A stretch of 64,000 nucleotides of DNA from Fulvivirgaceae bacterium JP3-4 (lineage in GTDB: Bacteria; Bacteroidota; Bacteroidia; Cytophagales; Cyclobacteriaceae): contig JARKND010000005.1 in the NCBI GenBank assembly GCA_029309925.1, forward strand, positions 1,240,001 to 1,304,000, given 5' to 3'. The notes under the pieces were generated by a model. The model was not told the DNA's origin and ran no database searches. It saw nothing but the letters and a program-made list of their open reading frames with translations. Positions 59,423 through 64,000 of this stretch are shown piece by piece. The translations under genes were made by a program, and so were the position numbers. Within the stretch, counting starts at the first letter, position 1; the number at the start of each line of letters is the position of its first letter.

Positions 59423-59992
59423 ATGAGAAAAGCAGGCATTTCTGATAAGTCCATCATCCTGGATATTCTCACCAGGTCTTTTGATGATAACAAAAGCGTC
59501 AACTATGTAGTTAAGCAAGATCAAAACAGAGTTGATCGGATAACCAAACTCATGGATTATTCTTTCAACGTGTGTAATGAATTCGGTGAAGTATGGATAT
59601 CTGATGATCAGCAAGCATGTGCTCTCATTCTCTTCCCGGATAAGAAACGTTCATCATTTCGCACTCTGCTTTGGGATCTGAAGCTCGCGTTATCTGTTAT
59701 CGGACTCGACCGAGTCAGTGCAGTATTGAAACGCGAAGCAATGATAAAGTCAAACCATCCCAAAGAACCAATCGCATATTTGTGGTTTATCGGAGTGAAT
59801 CCTCAGCTTCATGGTAAAGGCATCGGCAGTGCTTTTATCCAGGAAGTGATTAAGGAATGCGAAAGGAAAAAAAGACCAATATATCTCGAGACTTCTATGG
59901 AGAAGAATCTCCCGTTTTATAAAAAATTCGGATTTGAGATTTTCCAGTCGCTACAATTGTCATATACACTCTATCAGCTACGCAGGGTTTGA
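59423..59992 (+). CDS. GNAT-family N-acetyltransferase (189 aa)
   Basis: GNAT fold with LWFIGVNPQLHGKGIGSAFI acetyl-CoA loop (Q/R-x-x-G-x-G/A), then YLETSMEKNLPFYKKFGFEI near the end. A GTG two codons upstream is possible. Substrate unknown. Confidence 0.8.
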   Translation: MRKAGISDKSIILDILTRSFDDNKSVNYVVKQDQNRVDRITKLMDYSFNVCNEFGEVWISDDQQACALILFPDKKRSSFRTLLWDLKLALSVIGLDRVSAVLKREAMIKSNHPKEPIAYLWFIGVNPQLHGKGIGSAFIQEVIKECERKKRPIYLETSMEKNLPFYKKFGFEIFQSLQLSYTLYQLRRV

Positions 59993-60043
59993 CTCTACTG
60001 AACGTCAGCTAAAAGCTGACCATTTAACTTAAACGTTTTGGTT

Positions 60044-62287
60044 ATGTATTTCATGCATACGCAGATGCACATGGTTACTTTTTTGATAACCGTGTTTGAA
60101 TTGGTGATGTTGGTATTTCAAGGCATCTATTTCCTTCAACGTCCCACTGAAAAGAGCAGGCTTCAATTTCTGTTGCTACTGGTTTGCCTCATCTCATACA
60201 ATTTATGTAGTGGGCTGTTTCCTGATCCGCAATGGACGATTCCTATTTCGATCCAAACCATTCTTGCCTATTTCGTAGGCTTCAGTATGTCGATGTACGT
60301 AGTATATTATTTCTACAAAGTATTCGACTTAAAGCATTTAAGGTTCTTTGCGACCTATGGCCTACTATTCTTTTTATTCCTGCCGTTCGTGTTTCTCTTC
60401 GTTGTTCCTTATCTACTTACAGGAGATTCAAGGTTAAGCGCAAAACTTACCGTCATTGTTCCATTCTGTTACGGCCTTGGATTTATTTACAGTTCCGCCC
60501 GAGCGTTAATCTTAAAATTTCGCACCGCCAGGCACGAAGGAAAATTGATCAATGAACCTCTTTATCAACACGCTATCGTTGCCTACATTTCAATGGTATG
60601 TTGGGCAGCGTTGCCCGTGATTGTGTTTTTTGGGGACTTCCAAGTGCTTGAGCACTCCGTCACTAACGCGGGCTTTCTGATGATGACAATTATCTACGTC
60701 AAATCTGCCATCAGGCAATCAAGAGAGGAGTACACAAAACTCATTGAGTCCGAGAATAATCTTCAAGAATTGAATAAGACCTTAAAACGAAAGGTGAAGC
60801 AGCGCACGGAAAAACTGGAACAGGTGATGGAAGCTAAAAAGACAACATTCATTAACCTGGCTCATGAAACAAAGACTCCGTTGACACTAATTAATAACTA
60901 TCTCTCTGAATACATCGACAAGCATGGCGAGAATGATGAAATCAAAGTAATCAAAAACAACGTGAAGCGATTGACTAACGATATCGTCAATTTCTTCGAT
61001 GTGGAGTCTTACGAGCGCGGGTTCAGCATGTACAACCACGACCGCGTCTCCAATTTCAGTTCCTTGCTAAGGGACAAAGTAGCATTGTTTAAATCTCTTG
61101 CTTTGAAAAAACAAATCAAGATCACCGCTCATATCGATCAAAACCTTCATGTAAAGGCCCACCCGGGAGCAGTGGATAGAATTGTAAACAATTTACTGGA
61201 AAATGCCATCAAATATTCCGATGAAGGATCAATGGTTAACGTGAAACTGGTTGCTCACAGCAATAATGTGGTTTTCGTAGTTAAAGATAATGGGCATGGT
61301 ATTCCTGAAGATCTGAAAGAAAAGGTTTTCGAGCCTTACTACAAGCTCTCCGTTCCAGGAAAAAATTCTGATGGAATGGGTATGGGTTTGTCGATTGTGA
61401 AAAAGATTGTTCATGATATCGAGGGGACTATCCAACTCAGTAGCGAATTGAGTAAGGGAACTGAAATTAGTGTATCGCTTCCGCTCGCTAATGATTCGAG
61501 CGGGAACGTCCAGGAAGGAATAACTTCTGATGATCTTGATTTTGCGTACAATCAAATCCTGCTTGAAGAAAGTATTGACAGTGATCGACCATTCATTCTG
61601 GTTGTTGAAGATAACGTGGAGATGTTAAGCTTTCTGCGGAGTAAACTTCGAGCCAGTTATAATGTTGCCGTTGCGCGAAATGGGAAGGAAGCGCTGGAAC
61701 GCCTGAACTCAATGTCGTCACTGGATCTGATCATTTCTGATGTTATGATGAACGATATGGACGGATTTGAATTCTGTAAGGCTGTGAACAATGTTGAACG
61801 CTATGCTCACATTCCTTTTATTTTCTTATCGGCCAAAGCGCGTTCGGAAGACCGACTGGCGGGGTTAAACCTTGGAGCGGTTGCTTACCTGGAGAAGCCA
61901 TTCAAAATCGAAGAGCTGCTCGCGAAGGTTCAATCAATTATCACGAACAGGAAGCGACAACGGGAAGCCGTGGTTTCGAAGGCATATCAAGCAGTATTCG
62001 TGGACAAGAACCAGCAGCCAAAAACAGTATCAACGAAACGTTGTGCATTTACAGAAAACTGCAAGAAGTATCATCTTACGTCAAGAGAAGTTGAGATTAT
62101 AAAGCTGCTTATTAAAGGCATTCCTTACAAAATAATTAGCGCTGAACTCGATATATCGGAGAAGACAGTGAGCAAACACGTTTCGAATATATTTTCAAAG
62201 GTTGGCGTGAATAACAAGGTTGAACTTATAAACAAGCTCGATGCTCAGCAACACGTAAGTGCCTCAGAGACAGAAGGACAAATGTGA
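60044..62287 (+). CDS. Membrane hybrid histidine kinase-receiver-LuxR protein (747 aa)
   Basis: Seven hydrophobic segments fill residues 1-225, then a coiled coil, HisKA with His near 272 in LAHETKTPLTLI, HATPase with DNGHGIPEDLKEKVF and GMGMGLSIVKKI, receiver domain with Asp near 565 in LIISDVMMNDMDG, and a C-terminal LuxR helix-turn-helix (LTSREVEIIKLLIKGIPYKI then SEKTVSKHVSNIFSK). One chain thus covers sensing to DNA binding. Next to an RteC-like gene. A TTG two codons upstream is possible. Confidence 0.9.
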   Translation: MYFMHTQMHMVTFLITVFELVMLVFQGIYFLQRPTEKSRLQFLLLLVCLISYNLCSGLFPDPQWTIPISIQTILAYFVGFSMSMYVVYYFYKVFDLKHLRFFATYGLLFFLFLPFVFLFVVPYLLTGDSRLSAKLTVIVPFCYGLGFIYSSARALILKFRTARHEGKLINEPLYQHAIVAYISMVCWAALPVIVFFGDFQVLEHSVTNAGFLMMTIIYVKSAIRQSREEYTKLIESENNLQELNKTLKRKVKQRTEKLEQVMEAKKTTFINLAHETKTPLTLINNYLSEYIDKHGENDEIKVIKNNVKRLTNDIVNFFDVESYERGFSMYNHDRVSNFSSLLRDKVALFKSLALKKQIKITAHIDQNLHVKAHPGAVDRIVNNLLENAIKYSDEGSMVNVKLVAHSNNVVFVVKDNGHGIPEDLKEKVFEPYYKLSVPGKNSDGMGMGLSIVKKIVHDIEGTIQLSSELSKGTEISVSLPLANDSSGNVQEGITSDDLDFAYNQILLEESIDSDRPFILVVEDNVEMLSFLRSKLRASYNVAVARNGKEALERLNSMSSLDLIISDVMMNDMDGFEFCKAVNNVERYAHIPFIFLSAKARSEDRLAGLNLGAVAYLEKPFKIEELLAKVQSIITNRKRQREAVVSKAYQAVFVDKNQQPKTVSTKRCAFTENCKKYHLTSREVEIIKLLIKGIPYKIISAELDISEKTVSKHVSNIFSKVGVNNKVELINKLDAQQHVSASETEGQM

Positions 62288-62409
62288 GTACGTCAAAAGG
62301 CGTACGATAAAAACCCCAGGCCATTTACAGCAAAAAGAGTATTGCTTTACTGCCCATTTCAGTCAAACATTTGCTTCATAGCTAGTGAAGGAATGGAAAG
62401 GAGGCAATT

Positions 62410-63549
62410 GTGGCGTATGAATTGGAAAATATTGAAGTCCAAATATCTAAGAATATCAGTGTAGCGGCTTCTGACAATATAGAGTTTGATGTGCCTATGT
62501 TTCTCGAGGAGCTTGATTCCGAATGCTTCAAGGTGAAGCGGGCGTTCAGACATCAGGTTGTGTCTTTCGAGAACGAGCGACTTATCAAACGCTATTTTCA
62601 TTTTCACCAGGAGTCACTGATCGCATTGATCAATACCCTTCATGCAGAGCAGCAATTAAACACAGCATTTCTTCATTCAATTCTTGAAAGGCTTGCCGGT
62701 CTATTACAATATCTCGAAGAGCATTTTCCCGAGTATTTCAACCAGGATATGAAGATGCCAACCCTTCACCAATCAAAGGTAAAAACCGAACTAAATGGAT
62801 TCTGTAAACTGATGTCAGCTAAGTTTAAGGCAACCAACATCGATCCTACGCTGGTAAACCTACTTATAGGGTGCGTCAATTCTCAGAGTGAAGGTGCTCA
62901 TCTTACATTCAGACAATTCTACTATTTCAAGTTACTACGAATCAACATAGAGAGCATCGACTCTTCGGAACAGTCAGTGTTAGAGACTATCGATGTTATT
63001 AAGGTACTGCTTCATTGTAACTTCAACTCCGAACACTTTTACTCTTATCTGATTAAGTATATCAACTGCATTATTGCCAGGCAAACAACTCTACACGATC
63101 AAGTCGACCAACTCACCTATTTTTTGAAATTTTCCTATCAGGAATCATCTAATCAAGCTATAGCATTTCGGGCGGATTCAGCTCCAATCAACATGCAAAT
63201 TTCAGAATGGTTATCGCAGGAGTTGATGTACCTTAAAACCAAACAGCAATTGTTGCCGACAATCAGCGCGGAAGAAATCGTGCCAAGTGAGTTTAAACTC
63301 AATTTCGACATTTCGGTCTCTCATCTTGCTTTCCTATTCAGAGCGTTTATCGAGGCAGGTGTCATTCAGAATAAAAATACTTCCGAGCTTATCAGGTTTC
63401 TTAGTAAATACGTAAAGACAAAGAAACAGGAAAGTATTTCATTTGAGAGTTTTAGAATAAAATACTACAGCGTTGAAAGTGGTACGAAAGATGCGGTGAA
63501 GAAGACACTGCAGAGTGTTTTAAATTTTATTTCAAACTTTAACCATTGA
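62410..63549 (+). CDS. RteC-like regulator (379 aa)
   Basis: The C-terminal half (KLNFDISVSHLAFLFRAFIE, then SELIRFLSKYVKTKKQESIS and SFRIKYYSVE) matches the RteC family, and the N-terminal half (FLEELDSECFKVKRAFR, HFHQESLIALINTLHAEQQ) is helical as in RteC. RteC activates excision genes of CTnDOT after RteA/RteB signalling. The gene follows a hybrid kinase/regulator. Starts at a GTG. Likely controls transfer of an integrative element. Confidence 0.8.
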   Translation: MAYELENIEVQISKNISVAASDNIEFDVPMFLEELDSECFKVKRAFRHQVVSFENERLIKRYFHFHQESLIALINTLHAEQQLNTAFLHSILERLAGLLQYLEEHFPEYFNQDMKMPTLHQSKVKTELNGFCKLMSAKFKATNIDPTLVNLLIGCVNSQSEGAHLTFRQFYYFKLLRINIESIDSSEQSVLETIDVIKVLLHCNFNSEHFYSYLIKYINCIIARQTTLHDQVDQLTYFLKFSYQESSNQAIAFRADSAPINMQISEWLSQELMYLKTKQQLLPTISAEEIVPSEFKLNFDISVSHLAFLFRAFIEAGVIQNKNTSELIRFLSKYVKTKKQESISFESFRIKYYSVESGTKDAVKKTLQSVLNFISNFNH

Positions 63550-63552
63550 GAT

Positions 63553-63984
63553 ATGTGCAGACTGACAATTGGATTTTTTGGAATTATAGGCTGGGCTATC
63601 ATTTCATGCTCCCCAGCTGAAAGTAATACAAGCGATGGAGTAAGCGGTGTTTATGTGCGTGAATACTCGACAGAGGTTCTTCATCAAACGAGTGGTAATA
63701 AAGTTGGAATGACAACCTTCCGTGACACCATCAGGATAGCAAAAGCCGGGGAAGATTATCATATCGAAAATGTAAAGTGGAAAATGAATGATTACGACCA
63801 GGACGGATGGCAGGACATGAAGCACGGTGAGAATAGACCACTGCCTGAGTTTGATGCAGCATACGATGAAGCCTCGAAGTCATTGAATCCAAAATCGGCC
63901 GGAGTTGTACCGACACTATACATTAATCAGGGTCAGCTCTCAGTTGGAAAGAATTCAACCATTGCATATACAAAGATCAACTAA
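63553..63984 (+). CDS. Small lipoprotein (143 aa)
   Basis: A lipobox-type signal (GIIGWAIISCS) predicts cleavage before Cys near residue 19 and outer membrane attachment. The mature part begins GVSGVYVREYSTEVLHQTSG and ends with a short beta region (LYINQGQLSVGKNSTIAYTK). Small lipoproteins of this outline occur beside transfer genes of Bacteroidota conjugative transposons, which is why I note it. Three bases after the RteC-like gene, so co-transcribed. Confidence 0.6.
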   Translation: MCRLTIGFFGIIGWAIISCSPAESNTSDGVSGVYVREYSTEVLHQTSGNKVGMTTFRDTIRIAKAGEDYHIENVKWKMNDYDQDGWQDMKHGENRPLPEFDAAYDEASKSLNPKSAGVVPTLYINQGQLSVGKNSTIAYTKIN

Positions 63985-64000
63985 GCTGCTTTACCGAAAT

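Larger units (their letters stand above)
44590..64000. mobile_element. Possible second integrative element in tandem (left part)
   Basis: Directly after attR come an integrase gene and an excisionase-type helix-turn-helix gene in the arrangement usual at the ends of Bacteroidota integrative elements. About 15 kb later a hybrid kinase, an RteC-like protein and a small lipoprotein follow, resembling conjugative transposon regulation. Efflux, stress and regulator genes between would be cargo. The right boundary is not in the window and no third att copy was seen, so this is a hypothesis. Confidence 0.4.

Overview
The window looks like a chromosome segment of a gliding-type Bacteroidota, most likely a Cytophagales relative. 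The reasons are a gliding-motility/type IX secretion C-terminal domain at the left edge, start regions that are A/T-rich and mostly lack Shine-Dalgarno sequences, Bacteroidota-type tyrosine integrases with small helix-turn-helix partners, and an RteC-like regulator at the right edge.

Layout. Positions 1-2362 are host chromosome: the end of a secreted surface protein and a TPR/SH3 membrane protein. A tRNA-Lys(UUU) gene follows at 2363-2435. Its 3' end is duplicated at 44573-44589 as a 17-bp direct repeat (CCAGCGGGATCACAAAA), which delimits an integrated prophage of about 42 kb (2424-44589). The prophage holds, left to right: a leftward cluster of small unknown early genes (2.5-4.8 kb); a replication/accessory block (4.8-11.2 kb) with a VirE-type helicase, a conserved phage gene pair, a SieB-like exclusion protein and non-coding elements; a short rightward operon (11.6-13.4 kb) rich in ribbon-helix-helix-like proteins; and a long leftward structural operon from 39.5 to 13.6 kb. 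Read 5' to 3', that operon encodes large terminase, DUF1320-like connector, DUF935 portal, a small membrane protein, MuF-type minor head protein, gpG-like protein, gp37-like protein, ClpP-type protease/scaffold, capsid, contractile sheath, tube, two overlapping tail chaperones, tape measure, baseplate hub and spike, a T4 gp55-like late sigma factor, gp25, a LysM protein, fibres, baseplate J and tail protein I. The right end carries a methyltransferase-nuclease fusion, a DUF3606-like peptide, small genes, a helix-turn-helix protein and the tyrosine integrase. It is therefore a temperate contractile-tailed phage with a Mu-like head module but site-specific tRNA integration.

From 44590 to the right edge there is probably a second mobile element, integrated in tandem, or its cargo: another tyrosine integrase, an excisionase-type helix-turn-helix protein, small regulators, an RND efflux operon with its own TetR repressor, a lipid hydroxylase, a universal stress protein, TetR, HD, XRE and GNAT genes, and then a hybrid histidine kinase-receiver-LuxR protein, an RteC-like protein and a small lipoprotein. 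The last three resemble the regulatory front of Bacteroidota conjugative transposons; transfer genes would lie beyond the window.

Most notable observations: two inverted hairpin-plus-degenerate-pentanucleotide arrays (NNACC)n flanking the replication block; a gp55-like sigma factor in the tail operon together with a repeated AATATATAG motif 21-23 nt upstream of three late-gene starts; an amber codon inside what looks like the capsid reading frame; a tail chaperone pair overlapping in the -1 frame; SprB-type gliding-adhesin repeats in phage tail proteins; and a MuF head protein with a nuclease-toxin-like tail. All family assignments were made by eye from sequence patterns; no database search was run.
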